Shown one piece after another: positions 8,156-23,238 of a stretch of DNA of 64,000 nt. This DNA comes from an uncultured Bacteroidia bacterium. GTDB taxonomy: Bacteria > Bacteroidota > Bacteroidia > Bacteroidales > F082. The stretch lies in contig CADCGK010000007.1 of assembly GCA_902800965.1 (NCBI GenBank), positions 1,377 to 65,376 on the forward strand, read 5' to 3'. Made by a program: the position numbers and the translations under genes. The notes under the pieces are model-generated. The model made no database searches, was not told the DNA's origin, and saw only the letters and a list, made by a program, of their open reading frames with translations. Each line of letters opens with the position of its first letter. Positions within the stretch are counted from its first letter, which is position 1.

Positions 8156-8534
8156 TTTGGCAATCCTTGGGTGTCACGCAGGTACCCGAAGCGCGGCAAA
8201 CGAGGATGGGTTCATCCAGTTCGTCGGCAGCAGAGGGAGAAATGTCGGGGCGGGCCACGGCCACCTTGCGGGCCTCAAACATCATGTGGCGTGAGGTGTT
8301 GCCTTCGCGGTCGATCCAGCCTTCGGCTTCGATGAAGTCGCCGGCATAGACAGGAGCCTTGAATTCAATCATGTCGTATGCGCAGAAGAGGCCTTCGTCG
8401 CCGTCGCGCATAATCAAGAGTTCGGTAGCCACGTCACCGAAGAGGTGAACCATGTGGGCGCCGTCAACCAAATTGCCACCGTAGTGGGCATCCTTTGCGC
8501 TCATGCGCAGTCTGATCTTTGTTCTGTATTCCAT
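8145..8534 (-). CDS. kal: 3-aminobutyryl-CoA ammonia-lyase
   Basis: A 129-residue hotdog-fold protein, the normal length of Kal, which removes ammonia from 3-aminobutyryl-CoA to give crotonyl-CoA. Key stretches: [20 protein letters not shown] and [20 protein letters not shown] at the N-terminus, then [20 protein letters not shown]. It lies in the expected position between the CoA-transferase subunit and kce. The C-terminal residues (QRKK, stop) run into a heptamer tract. Confidence 0.9.
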   Translation of the reverse strand: MEYRTKIRLRMSAKDAHYGGNLVDGAHMVHLFGDVATELLIMRDGDEGLFCAYDMIEFKAPVYAGDFIEAEGWIDREGNTSRHMMFEARKVAVARPDISPSAADELDEPILVCRASGTCVTPKDCQRKK

Positions 8535-8537
8535 TTT

Positions 8538-8577
8538 ATCAGTTATTCAGTTTGTAGTTGTTCAGTTATTCAGTTAT
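8538..8577. repeat. Tandem CAGTTATT-type octamer tract
   Basis: CAGTTATT units separated by TTGTAGTTGTT variants, in the 40-bp gap between kal and the CoA-transferase gene, reaching its stop codon. It may be a relative of the heptamer tracts but has an 8-bp period. Confidence 0.65.
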
Positions 8578-9224
8578 TTTTCGACGTAGATGCCGTCAAC
8601 GTAAATGCCAGAAGCGTGGACGCACTCGGGTTTGATTTCACCAACGGGAACCAGCTTCTCGGCTTCGACGACGACATAGTCGGCGGCGGTGGCCATCAGC
8701 GGGTTGAAGTTGTTGGTTGTGCCAAGGAACACCATGTTGCCGAATTCGTCAACGATGTTGGCGCGCAGGAAAGCGATGTCGGCCTTCAGAGGCTTCTCGA
8801 GGAGGTAGTCCTTACCATCCACATTGACCACTTGCTTGCCGTCGGCCATGATGGTGCCCATGCCAGTAGGAGTCAGCACGCCACCGAGACCTGCACCGTA
8901 GGCGCGGATGCGCTCTGCGAGGGTGCCTTGAGGAACGTATTCAACGATCAAAGTGCCTTCGTTCTTCTGGAGGGCAGTCTGCTTGTTGGTGCCGGTATGT
9001 GACACGATAGCTTTCTTCACTTGGTGGTTGGTCACCAGCTTGCCGTGAGCGACCTCGTCGTAAGCGGTGTCGTTGGCAATGATGGTAAGATCCTTCACGC
9101 CTTTAGCAACCAAAGCGTCGATAATTTGAACTGGGCTTCCCACTCCGAGGAAACCACCGATCATGATCGTCATGCCGTCATGAACCTTCTCGACGGCCTG
9201 CTCTAATGTAATCTGTTTGTTCAT
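8574..9224 (-). CDS. atoD: Acetoacetate/butyrate CoA-transferase subunit A (AtoD-like)
   Basis: A 216-residue family I CoA-transferase alpha subunit: GMTIMIGGFLGVGSPVQIID near residue 17, then YVPQGTLAERIRAYGAGLGG and TPTGMGT. Together with a beta subunit carrying the catalytic glutamate it would move CoA from butyryl-CoA to acetoacetate, closing the lysine-to-butyrate/acetate pathway. It is the first gene after the operon promoter. No beta subunit (atoA) is adjacent on either side; either it is encoded elsewhere or it has been lost. Confidence 0.85.
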   Translation of the reverse strand: MNKQITLEQAVEKVHDGMTIMIGGFLGVGSPVQIIDALVAKGVKDLTIIANDTAYDEVAHGKLVTNHQVKKAIVSHTGTNKQTALQKNEGTLIVEYVPQGTLAERIRAYGAGLGGVLTPTGMGTIMADGKQVVNVDGKDYLLEKPLKADIAFLRANIVDEFGNMVFLGTTNNFNPLMATAADYVVVEAEKLVPVGEIKPECVHASGIYVDGIYVEK

Positions 9225-9271
9225 AATTTGTTATGTTTAATGATTGTAGAATTACTTGTAAATTTGGTCTG

Positions 9272-9303
9272 CAAAGGTAGTGATTATCCCTGTGGAAAAC
9301 AAA
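9272..9303 (-). promoter_or_regulatory. Bacteroidetes-type promoter of the lysine operon
   Basis: Reading the minus strand, TTTG (9303-9300), 20 bases, then TACCTTTG (9279-9272), 48 bases before the atoD start. This fits the Bacteroidetes -33/-7 consensus TTTG and TAnnTTTG. Confidence 0.75.
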
Positions 9304-9349
9304 TGAAACCTATTTTATTTTTATATATAAACCACGCGAACTATTAATA

Positions 9350-9374
9350 AAAAAGACGCGGCTCACACCGCGTC
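9350..9374 (-). terminator. Rho-independent terminator after the 64-residue ORF
   Basis: Stem GACGCGG / CCGCGTC with a 6-base loop (9355-9374), followed on the minus strand by TTTTTTATT. It lies about 40 bp after the stop of the small gene at 9414. Confidence 0.8.
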
Positions 9375-9413
9375 TTCGCATTTAAGAATAATTGTTGATT
9401 GTAACTTAGTGTT

Positions 9414-9608
9414 TTAGTTTTTCATGATCCCTGTTGCACCAAGCAGTTCGTTTTCAACAGGCTCATAAGATGCAGCGAAACCAAGGATAAATCTCAGCAC
9501 CGACTTGCCAGGTGTGCCCTTCTGGGAGGCAAACACATCTCTAATTTGAGACGTCAGGATTTCATCAAGATAAGGTTCGTTGCAATTTAGCGTAGCATTA
9601 CCGATCAT
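9414..9608 (-). CDS. Small conserved-looking hypothetical protein downstream of the sigma factor
   Basis: A 64-residue protein starting MIGNATLNCNEPYLDEILTS. It has LRFILGFAASYEPVENELLG near the end. No signal peptide or membrane segment and no domain I can name; similar small proteins with an LxFILGYAASYE-like stretch occur in Bacteroidales (from memory, unchecked). It is followed by a good terminator and lies about 100 bp after the ECF sigma gene, both of which support a real gene. Confidence 0.6.
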   Translation of the reverse strand: MIGNATLNCNEPYLDEILTSQIRDVFASQKGTPGKSVLRFILGFAASYEPVENELLGATGIMKN

Positions 9609-9711
9609 AGGCGTTTTGTTTCATTAAACTTACACCTAGAAAACGGAGATTGTCGCTGATTATTTTATCGAGGTATTGTTTTTTAATAAAAAAAATAAAA
9701 GACATTAAAAA

Positions 9712-10299
9712 TCAATACATTAGGCAGACGTTTTTGCTCTCTGCCATCTTCCGCAGGTTGATCAGTGCGTAACGCATGCGACCCAAAGCGGTGTTGATGC
9801 TTACATTGGTGATGTCGGCGATCTCCTTGAAACTCAGGTCGTCGTAAATGCGCATGCGGAGCACTTCCTTCTGCTCCAGTGGAAGCATCTCGACCATCTT
9901 GCGCAAATCACTATGGATCTGATCGACGATCATCCCCTGCTCAACCGACGGATCGGTAATGGGTGCATTGTCCACATAATTGTAGTCTTCGCTTGACGAT
10001 TCCACCACCGGGATCCTGTTTTCCTTACGGTAATGGTCGATGACCAGATTATGGGCAATACGCATGGCAAACTGGATGAATTTGCCTTCGTCCTTATACA
10101 CCCCCGACTTGATCACCTTGATGATCTTCACAAAGGTATCCTGGAAGATATCATCGGTCAACTGTCTGTCTCTCACCAGAGATAGGACATAATTATATAT
10201 CTGTTCTTGATAACGACTTACCAACAATTCAAAATCTGATAGACGACCTTTCCTATAGCCCTCTATCAGTTCAAAATCAGTTTTTCTTATCTCGGACAT
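9712..10299 (-). CDS. ECF-type RNA polymerase sigma factor (sigma-70 family)
   Basis: About 195 residues from MSEIRKTDFELIEGYRKGRL. Region 2 is FELLVSRYQEQIYNYVLSLV through DDIFQDTFVKIIKVI and FAMRIAHNLVIDHYRKENRI; region 4 is MLPLEQKEVLRMRIYDDLSF then KEIADITNVSINTALGRMRY. No anti-sigma gene is adjacent, which fits the stand-alone ECF factor found next to uvrA in Bacteroidales. An upstream ATG at 10320 would add seven residues (MPLKQGR); I prefer 10299. It is divergent from uvrA and has its own promoter. Confidence 0.88.
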   Translation of the reverse strand: MSEIRKTDFELIEGYRKGRLSDFELLVSRYQEQIYNYVLSLVRDRQLTDDIFQDTFVKIIKVIKSGVYKDEGKFIQFAMRIAHNLVIDHYRKENRIPVVESSSEDYNYVDNAPITDPSVEQGMIVDQIHSDLRKMVEMLPLEQKEVLRMRIYDDLSFKEIADITNVSINTALGRMRYALINLRKMAESKNVCLMY

Positions 10300-10394
10300 A
10301 CGGCCCTGTTTTAGTGGCATAAGCGCCTGTTAATCAGGGTAAACAGCTTTCGATAATCAGTCCTCCAATTGTTGGTTATACATGAATTTTTATG

Positions 10395-10424
10395 CAAAGA
10401 TAGTGCAATTTTTCGCTTTGTCAA
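10395..10424 (-). promoter_or_regulatory. Promoter of the ECF sigma gene
   Basis: On the minus strand, TTG (10424-10422), 19 bases, TATCTTTG (10402-10395), about 95 bases before the sigma start. Confidence 0.7.
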
Positions 10425-10443
10425 GAATTTTCATGTAATTTTG
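10417..10443 (+). promoter_or_regulatory. Putative uvrA promoter
   Basis: TAATTTTG at 10436-10443 matches the -7 box, 18 bases before the GTG start; TTTG at 10417-10420 is 15 bases upstream of it, shorter than the usual 19-21. It overlaps the divergent sigma promoter. Confidence 0.5.
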
Positions 10444-10461
10444 TGCAATTTTTTCAAGAAA

Positions 10462-13263
10462 GTGAAGTTGCAAGCATCCGAAAACAGTTATATCGACATC
10501 CGTCACGCCAATGTCAACAACCTGAAAGACATTAGTTTAAAGATACCAAAGAACAAACTTGTCGTCATCACAGGATTGTCGGGATCGGGCAAGTCATCGT
10601 TGGCGTTCGACACCTTGTATGCGGAAGGACAGCGGCGCTATGTGGAGAGCCTGAGTTCCTACGCCCGACAATTCATGGGCAGGCTGAACAAACCCGACGT
10701 GGAAAGCATCACTGGCTTATCTCCTGCCATTGCCATCGAGCAAAAGGTGACATCGCACAACCCACGGTCCACCGTCGGTACCAGCACCGAGATCTATGAA
10801 TTCCTCAAGCTGCTCTTTGCCCGCATCGGCCGGACCTATTCCCCGATATCTGGAAGACAAGTCAAGAAGCACCAAGTCAGCGACGTGGTGGAACACATCT
10901 TCCAGCTGCCTGTGGGTGCGACAGCCTATATCCTCGCCCCCATCATGCTCCCCGAAGGAAGGACACTGAAAGACCACCTCTCCCTCCTATTGCAACAAGG
11001 TTTTTACCGGGTGATGGCCAACGGCGAGATCCTGAGGATCGAGGATTTCATGAACACGGATGTTGACGACAGCACGGACGTAAAGCTACTCATCGACCGC
11101 GTCAAGGTGAACGAACAGGTGCGCGAGGAGCTCAGCCGCATCTCCGACTCGGTCCAGACCGCCTTTTACGAAGGCAAGGAATGCTGCCTGGTAGTCGCCG
11201 ATATCAACGGCGAGAAGAGCTCCGCCGAGTTCTCCTCCCGCTTTGAAGCTGACGGCATCGTCTTCGAGTCGCCGACGGTCAACATGTTCGCCTTCAACAA
11301 CCCCTACGGCGCTTGTCCTACCTGCCAAGGCTTCGGCAGCGTCATCGGCATCGACCCGGACCTGGTATTTCCCAACAAAAGTCTCTCCATCTATGAAAAT
11401 GCTGTTGCCTGCTGGCGCGGCGAGAAGATGAGCGAATGGAAAGACGCCTTGATACGCTCGGCACATCACTTCGACTTCCCCATCCACAAGCCCTATTTCG
11501 AGCTTTCCGATGAGCAGAAAGAACTGCTTTGGACCGGCAACGAATACTTCTATGGACTCAACGCCTTCTTCCAGATGGTGGAGAGCAACTCCTATAAGAT
11601 ACAATACCGCGTGATGCTCTCACGCTACCGCGGCAAGACGGTCTGTCCCGACTGCCACGGATCAAGGCTCAAGAAAGAGGCGCAATATGTGAAAGTGGGC
11701 GGCAAAAGCATCACCGACCTGGTGCTGATGCCTCTCGACGAGCTGAAGCATTTCTTCGATAACCTGAAGCTTGACGAGAACGACCAGAAGATCGCCTCCC
11801 GCCTGCTGATCGAGATCAACAACCGCCTGGATTTCATCTTGGATGTCGGCCTCGGCTACCTGACCTTGAACCGCCTGTCGAACACCCTCTCCGGTGGCGA
11901 ATCGCAGCGCATCAACCTAGCTACCTCGCTGGGCAGTAGCCTCGTGGGTTCCACCTACATCCTCGATGAACCCAGCATCGGGTTGCATTCGCGCGACACC
12001 GACCGGTTGATCAAAGTGTTGAAGCGTCTCCGCGACATCGGCAATACGGTGGTCGTGGTGGAGCATGACGAGAAAATCATCCGTAACGCCGACCACATCA
12101 TCGATATCGGGCCCTTGGCTGGCGAGTTCGGCGGAGAGCTTGTGTGCCAAGGCGACTACAAAGATATCATAAACTGTCCTGAAAGCCTTACCGGCCAGTA
12201 TCTGAAAGGCGAAAAGTCCATTCCCGTGCCCTCCAGACGACGCAGCTGGAACAACGCCATCATCCTGAAAGGTGCCAACCAGCACAATTTGAAGAACATC
12301 GACGTGAAGTTCCCACTCAACGTGATGACGGTGATCACAGGGGTCAGCGGATCGGGAAAATCCACCTTGGTGAAGGACATCCTCTTCCCTGCCATGCGGC
12401 GCCATCTGGGCGAGACAGCCGAAAAATGCGGCAGTTTCAGCAGCATGGACGGAAGCCTCTCCCAGATCCAAGCCGTGGAGTTCATCGACCAGAACCCCAT
12501 CGGGAAGTCATCACGCTCCAACCCAGCCACTTACCTCAAGGCATACGACGAGATCAGGCAGCTCTTCGCCGACCAGAAGCTGGCCAAGCTGAGAGGCATC
12601 AAGCCGGCTTTCTTCTCTTTCAACATGCCCGGAGGCCGATGCGACAACTGCGAAGGCGAAGGCGTGACCAAGATCGAGATGCAGTTCATGGCCGACCTCT
12701 ATCTGCCTTGTGAAGTATGCCACGGCACACGCTTCAAGGAAGAAGTGCTGGAAATCAAATATGACGGAAAAAACATCTCCGAGATACTCGACATGTCGGT
12801 CAACCAAGCCATCGACTTCTTCAATACGTCCAGCGACCGCAGCAGTCCCGTGGTCCAACGTATTGTCAACAGGCTCAAGCCCTTGCAGGACGTGGGATTG
12901 GGATACCTCAAGCTCGGGCAGCCATCCAACACCCTTTCAGGCGGCGAGGCACAGCGCGTGAAACTGGCTTATTTCCTCATCAAGGGAAGTGTGGAGAAAC
13001 CCACGATGTTCATCTTCGACGAGCCCACCACCGGCTTGCATTTCCACGATGTGAGCAAGCTGCTCGACGCCTTCAACGCCTTGATCAACAACGGCCACAC
13101 CTTGATCGTCATCGAACATAACCTCGACGTCATCCGTTCGGCCGACTGGGTCATCGACCTTGGCCCGGAAGGCGGCAAGGAAGGCGGTCGTGTCGTGTTC
13201 GAAGGCACTCCGGAAGATTTAATGAAATGCGATAAATCCTATACAGCCCATGCACTCAGATAG
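10462..13263 (+). CDS. uvrA: UvrABC excinuclease ATPase subunit A
   Basis: About 933 residues if started at the GTG at 10462, the usual UvrA size; the open frame extends further upstream, but through promoter sequence. Two ABC ATPases: Walker A VITGLSGSGKSSLAFDTLYA at the N-terminus and VITGVSGSGKSTLVKDILFP in the second half; signatures NTLSGGESQRINLA and NTLSGGEAQRVKLA. Zinc-binding cysteine pairs: CPTCQGFG with CPDCHGSR, and CDNCEGEG with CEVCHGTR. The protein recognises bulky DNA lesions and loads UvrB. The next gene overlaps its 3' end by 14 bp if that gene starts at 13250. Confidence 0.95.
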   Translation: MKLQASENSYIDIRHANVNNLKDISLKIPKNKLVVITGLSGSGKSSLAFDTLYAEGQRRYVESLSSYARQFMGRLNKPDVESITGLSPAIAIEQKVTSHNPRSTVGTSTEIYEFLKLLFARIGRTYSPISGRQVKKHQVSDVVEHIFQLPVGATAYILAPIMLPEGRTLKDHLSLLLQQGFYRVMANGEILRIEDFMNTDVDDSTDVKLLIDRVKVNEQVREELSRISDSVQTAFYEGKECCLVVADINGEKSSAEFSSRFEADGIVFESPTVNMFAFNNPYGACPTCQGFGSVIGIDPDLVFPNKSLSIYENAVACWRGEKMSEWKDALIRSAHHFDFPIHKPYFELSDEQKELLWTGNEYFYGLNAFFQMVESNSYKIQYRVMLSRYRGKTVCPDCHGSRLKKEAQYVKVGGKSITDLVLMPLDELKHFFDNLKLDENDQKIASRLLIEINNRLDFILDVGLGYLTLNRLSNTLSGGESQRINLATSLGSSLVGSTYILDEPSIGLHSRDTDRLIKVLKRLRDIGNTVVVVEHDEKIIRNADHIIDIGPLAGEFGGELVCQGDYKDIINCPESLTGQYLKGEKSIPVPSRRRSWNNAIILKGANQHNLKNIDVKFPLNVMTVITGVSGSGKSTLVKDILFPAMRRHLGETAEKCGSFSSMDGSLSQIQAVEFIDQNPIGKSSRSNPATYLKAYDEIRQLFADQKLAKLRGIKPAFFSFNMPGGRCDNCEGEGVTKIEMQFMADLYLPCEVCHGTRFKEEVLEIKYDGKNISEILDMSVNQAIDFFNTSSDRSSPVVQRIVNRLKPLQDVGLGYLKLGQPSNTLSGGEAQRVKLAYFLIKGSVEKPTMFIFDEPTTGLHFHDVSKLLDAFNALINNGHTLIVIEHNLDVIRSADWVIDLGPEGGKEGGRVVFEGTPEDLMKCDKSYTAHALR

Positions 13264-13771
13264 CATCACGCACCCCATGAGCGAACGTCAACAAAAGGTC
13301 GTTGACACGCTGAAAAACCTAGGCATCGAATTCGACATCCACTTCCATCCGCCCATCCCGACGATCGAAGAGGCCATCAACTACTGGAAGGAATTCGACT
13401 CCACCCATTGCAAGAACCTGTTTTTCAGGAACCACAAAGGCAACAAACACTACCTGGTGCTCTTCGAATGTATGCACCAGATGGACATCCACGACCTGGA
13501 ACACCGGCTCCACCAAGGCAAGCTGACCTTCGCCTCGGAAGCCCGTATGGAGAAATATCTCGGCTTGAAACCCGGCAGCGTCTCCCCCTTCGGACTCATC
13601 AACGACACGGAGCACCATGTGCATGTCTTCATCGACGAGAACCTGAGAAAGGCGGAACGGCTGAGTTTCCACCCCAACGACAACACGGCGACCATCGTCA
13701 TCAAGAACGAGGACTTCATCAAATTCCTTGACGCCATGGGCAACACGTACGAATTTCTTGAATTGTATTGA
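13250..13771 (+). CDS. YbaK/ProX-type aminoacyl-tRNA deacylase
   Basis: Up to 173 residues; a second ATG at 13277 (MSERQQKVVDTLKNLGIEFD) may be the true start. The YbaK/prolyl-tRNA-synthetase-associated domain fills the protein: HFHPPIPTIEEAINYW, CKNLFFRNHKGNKHYLVLFE, LTFASEARMEKYLGLKPGSV and the conserved SPFGLIND. Members hydrolyse mischarged tRNA, for example Ala-tRNA(Pro), in trans; the exact substrate cannot be told from sequence. It overlaps the uvrA end and is probably co-transcribed. Confidence 0.88.
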   Translation: MHSDSITHPMSERQQKVVDTLKNLGIEFDIHFHPPIPTIEEAINYWKEFDSTHCKNLFFRNHKGNKHYLVLFECMHQMDIHDLEHRLHQGKLTFASEARMEKYLGLKPGSVSPFGLINDTEHHVHVFIDENLRKAERLSFHPNDNTATIVIKNEDFIKFLDAMGNTYEFLELY

Positions 13772-13798
13772 CCCGATTCAAAAAATTACGTACCTTTG
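13768..13798 (+). promoter_or_regulatory. Promoter of arginine deiminase
   Basis: TTG (13768-13770), 20 bases, TACCTTTG (13791-13798), 25 bases before the ATG at 13823. It begins at the stop codon of the preceding gene. Confidence 0.75.
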
Positions 13799-13822
13799 CA
13801 CCCAAATTTTAAAACTTTTTTT

Positions 13823-15073
13823 ATGGATTCTGACCGAGTAAAAGTATGCGTCAACTCCGAGATAGGCAAGCTAGAACACGTGTTGGTGCATACCCCGGGT
13901 GCCGAACTGGAAAACATGACTCCAGAAACGGCTCATCATTATTTGTATAGCGACATCCTTAACCTGCAAGTCGCACAAAAAGAACACAGTTATTTCAAAG
14001 GAGTGCTTCAAAAGGTGGCCAAGGTCCATGAGATCAGCGACCTCTTGACCGACATTCTGCATAACGACACCGTCAAAAACAACCTTGTTGAAAAGATCTG
14101 CAAGGCCGAGAACGTGGTTTATCTGTCCGACTACCTGAAGGCGATGGATGCCGAGAGCCTCTCCAAAGCCCTCATCGAAGGCGTCCACCTGAAGGACATC
14201 TCCGTGATCGACGAGAACTACTTCTCGCTGCTGCCTCTACCCAACCTGTTTTTCATGAGAGACGCGTCTTTCACCATGTTCGACAACCTGATGATCAGCA
14301 ATATGGCCACCAAGGTGCGCGCCCGCGAGACGATGATTTTGGAGACCATCTACAAATGCCATCCGTTATTTGACGGCGAAGTCATCAACCCAGCAATGAA
14401 ATACAGCGCCACCGAACCTGGCATCATGGAAGGCGGCGACATCCATATTGTCCGCGACGACATCGTGCTGAGCGGCATGAGCGCCCGCACCAACATGCAC
14501 GGCATCCAAGCCCTCGTAGAGCACCTGAAGACCAAGCCTGGTGTCAAGCACCTCATCTTCCAAGAGTTGCCCCTGACACCTGAATCGTTCATCCATCTCG
14601 ACATGGTGTTTACCATGCTTGATGTCAACAAATGCATGGCCTACGAGCCTGTGATCATGAGCAGCCAATACAAGACCTTCCATATCACCATCGATGGACA
14701 AAAAGCCGTCGGCAAGGAAGAGCCCAACCTGGTAGTCGCCCTGAATGGCCTCGGAGTTCCTGTGGAGCCCATCTTCTGTGGCGGTGGAGGCGACAGCTTC
14801 TTCCCTGCCCGTGAACAGTGGCATAGCGGCACCAACTTCTTCTGCTTCGCCCCTGGCAAGTTCCTAGGCTACGCACGCAACACCCACACCATCCAAGCCA
14901 TCAATGATGCTGGTTTCGAGGTGCTTAAAGCCGCCGACGTGGTCAACGGAAAAGTCAACATCAACAGCTACAAGAAATGCGTCGTGACCTTCGAGGGCAA
15001 CGAGCTCTCACGTGGTGGCGGCGGCGCCCGATGCATGACGATGCCAGTGCAACGACAGGCAGTCGATTGGTAA
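13823..15073 (+). CDS. arcA: Arginine deiminase
   Basis: 416 residues from MDSDRVKVCVNSEIGKLEHV; a TTG start nine codons upstream overlaps the promoter and is unlikely. Converts arginine to citrulline and ammonia. Family landmarks: the N-terminal HTPGAELE, NLFFMRDASF, the catalytic EGGDIH and HLDMVFTML, and the C-terminal nucleophile cysteine in RGGGGARCMTMP. No ornithine transcarbamoylase or carbamate kinase is adjacent, so the rest of the pathway, if present, lies elsewhere. The downstream neighbour is convergent. Confidence 0.94.
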   Translation: MDSDRVKVCVNSEIGKLEHVLVHTPGAELENMTPETAHHYLYSDILNLQVAQKEHSYFKGVLQKVAKVHEISDLLTDILHNDTVKNNLVEKICKAENVVYLSDYLKAMDAESLSKALIEGVHLKDISVIDENYFSLLPLPNLFFMRDASFTMFDNLMISNMATKVRARETMILETIYKCHPLFDGEVINPAMKYSATEPGIMEGGDIHIVRDDIVLSGMSARTNMHGIQALVEHLKTKPGVKHLIFQELPLTPESFIHLDMVFTMLDVNKCMAYEPVIMSSQYKTFHITIDGQKAVGKEEPNLVVALNGLGVPVEPIFCGGGGDSFFPAREQWHSGTNFFCFAPGKFLGYARNTHTIQAINDAGFEVLKAADVVNGKVNINSYKKCVVTFEGNELSRGGGGARCMTMPVQRQAVDW

Positions 15074-15084
15074 ACTAAGAACTG

Positions 15085-19065
<3,981 letters not shown>

Positions 19066-19095
19066 TTAATTGGGTTTTGACGGGATCCGACAGCC

Positions 19096-19190
19096 GTCAT
19101 TGCGAGGCCTTGGGCCGAAGCAATCTAACTTGAATTGTCTTTGTTTGGATCAGGTTGGATTGCTTCGCTCGTGCCTCGCTCGCAATGACG
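19096..19190. repeat. REP-like inverted doublet
   Basis: GTCATTGCGAGG...GAAGCAATC on the left and GGATTGCTTCG...CTCGCAATGACG on the right, with a spacer TAACTTGAATTGTC...CAGG. The right half supplies the last codons and stop of the thioesterase gene; the left half lies between that gene and the beta-galactosidase. The spacer resembles the sequence fused to kamA. Confidence 0.88.
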
Positions 19191-19623
19191 TACCCGATGC
19201 TATTTCCGTTCTCCGTTCTCCGTTCTCCGTTTTCCACTTTTCCAACATTTCTCTGTCCCTGTCCGGAATCCGTTCCGACTTATTCGCCTCTCTGTCGAAA
19301 TAAACCACCGCACAATGGCAGACCGTCTTTACGAGGCCTGTCTTCTGGTCCACCAGGCGTTGCTCCATCTTGAAGCTGGAATTGCCCACTTCGGTGATCA
19401 CCGATTCACAAGCGAGGTCGTCGTGAAAATGAATGGGCATCTTGAAATCAAGCTCCACATGAACCAAAACATATTTAAATGTAAGCCAATCGATTTGCTG
19501 TTGGAAGGCATGTTCAAAAAAACGGCTTCGACCCATGTCGAAGTAGTTGCATTGCGACCCGTTATTGACGTGGTTGTAAGGGTCAAGGTCGCTCATGCGG
19601 ATTTGGATGGGACAAGAGAACAT
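19150..19623 (-). CDS. Acyl-CoA thioesterase (4HBT hotdog) with repeat-derived C-terminus
   Basis: A 157-residue hotdog protein. MSDLDPYNHVNNGSQCNYFD with the family's Asp and following His, then RFFEHAF and the KMPIHFHDDL stretch, mark the YbgC/4HBT-type acyl-CoA thioesterases; substrate unknown. The fold ends near EMLEKWK. The remaining residues, KTENGERRTEIASGT and then SLRARHERSNPT, are translated from a GGAGAAC heptamer tract (19200-19243) followed by a REP element that provides the stop at 19150. The original C-terminus has therefore been replaced or extended by about 25 residues. Confidence 0.82.
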   Translation of the reverse strand: MFSCPIQIRMSDLDPYNHVNNGSQCNYFDMGRSRFFEHAFQQQIDWLTFKYVLVHVELDFKMPIHFHDDLACESVITEVGNSSFKMEQRLVDQKTGLVKTVCHCAVVYFDREANKSERIPDRDREMLEKWKTENGERRTEIASGTSLRARHERSNPT

Positions 19624-19690
19624 ATTTTTCGGTTTTAAAGGGCAAATTTAAGGATTATTTTCGTATTTTTGTACGATTAAAGCTATCGAT

Positions 19691-22443
<2,753 letters not shown>

Positions 22444-22477
22444 TCTCTAACTATTAAATCCTTTCTTTTTTTGAAAA

Positions 22478-22520
22478 AATTATCAATTTTGATAATTATT
22501 TAAAAATTTTGCTAACTTTG
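22478..22520 (+). promoter_or_regulatory. Promoter with overlapping palindromic operator, toxin-antitoxin genes
   Basis: TTTG (22488-22491), 21 bases, TAACTTTG (22513-22520) form a promoter 48 bases before the toxin ATG. A perfect 9-bp-arm palindrome AATTATCAA-TT-TTGATAATT (22478-22497) covers the -33 element, as expected for an operator bound by the Xre-type antitoxin for autorepression. Confidence 0.7.
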
Positions 22521-22568
22521 CAGAGCAATTGAACCATTAGTCATTTATTCACTTTAAATAAGAATAGT

Positions 22569-22886
22569 ATGATTATTGAGCTCAATGACAACGCTTTAAA
22601 GGAGCTTTATCTATACGGCTCAACAACAGATCGAGTTTATAAAAAACTATCAAAAGAAGTTGTTAAACAATATATTAAAACAGTTAACTACATCAAATCA
22701 GTTCAACGAATAGAAGATTTGTTTTTTATTAAATCGCTTCATTATGAGAAAAAGAAAGGTGATCTCAAAGGATCAGAAGCGGTATGGATAAACAACCAGT
22801 ATCGATTGTTGTTTAACAGTTCTCAAGGTGATAACGGAATTGTAGTTAATGTGATTATAGATAAAATATCGAAGCATTATGAATAA
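22569..22886 (+). CDS. higB: HigB/RelE-family toxin
   Basis: 105 residues, MIIELNDNALKELYLYGSTT, with the RelE/HigB features LSKEVVKQYIKTVNYIKSVQ, LHYEKKKGDLKGSEAVWINN and QYRLLFN, and a C-terminal IVVNVIIDKISKHYE. Such proteins are ribosome-dependent mRNA interferases held inactive by the partner antitoxin. Toxin-first order and 8-bp overlap with the antitoxin gene are typical of higBA. AT-rich compared with ligA upstream and patB downstream, in keeping with horizontal transfer. Confidence 0.85.
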   Translation: MIIELNDNALKELYLYGSTTDRVYKKLSKEVVKQYIKTVNYIKSVQRIEDLFFIKSLHYEKKKGDLKGSEAVWINNQYRLLFNSSQGDNGIVVNVIIDKISKHYE

Positions 22887-23238
22887 AGATCAAACACCTT
22901 TTATTGCGACACATCCTGGAGAATTGATAAGAGATGAGTTGAGAGAAAGAAACATGACACAGAAATCTTTAGCATTAGAGACAGGCATAAAGCCCTCAGT
23001 GTTGTGTGACACCATTCATGGGAAACGCCCTATATCCATCGGAGTGGCTAAAGCTCTTGAAAAAGCTCTTGGCATCCCCGCTCGAATTTGGATCAATCTA
23101 CAAACACAATATGATTTAGATGCTGCCAATATTCTAAAAAGGAACATTGAATCAGAAACAATTACCATCACAATCCCATCAGCCGACAGAGCATTAATCT
23201 GTGAATTGTCAAGAAAATTCGGATGGGCTATTGCATAA
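22879..23238 (+). CDS. higA: HigA-type antitoxin (Xre helix-turn-helix)
   Basis: 119 residues. HPGELIRDELRERNMTQKSL through ALETGIKPSVLCDTIHGKRP is the HigA-type HTH, followed by ISIGVAKALEKALGIPARIW and IWINLQTQYDL, the hallmark of this family. It neutralises HigB and most likely binds the palindrome at 22478-22497. The start overlaps the toxin stop by 8 bp. Its end overlaps the convergent aminotransferase gene by 11 bp. Confidence 0.88.
   Translation: MNKDQTPFIATHPGELIRDELRERNMTQKSLALETGIKPSVLCDTIHGKRPISIGVAKALEKALGIPARIWINLQTQYDLDAANILKRNIESETITITIPSADRALICELSRKFGWAIA

Noticed and set aside
10369..10461. Upstream extension of uvrA
   Set aside because: It runs through the divergent promoter region; the GTG at 10462 gives the normal UvrA length and N-terminus.
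13796..13822. TTG start of arginine deiminase
   Set aside because: It overlaps the -7 box; the ATG at 13823 begins with the conserved family N-terminus.
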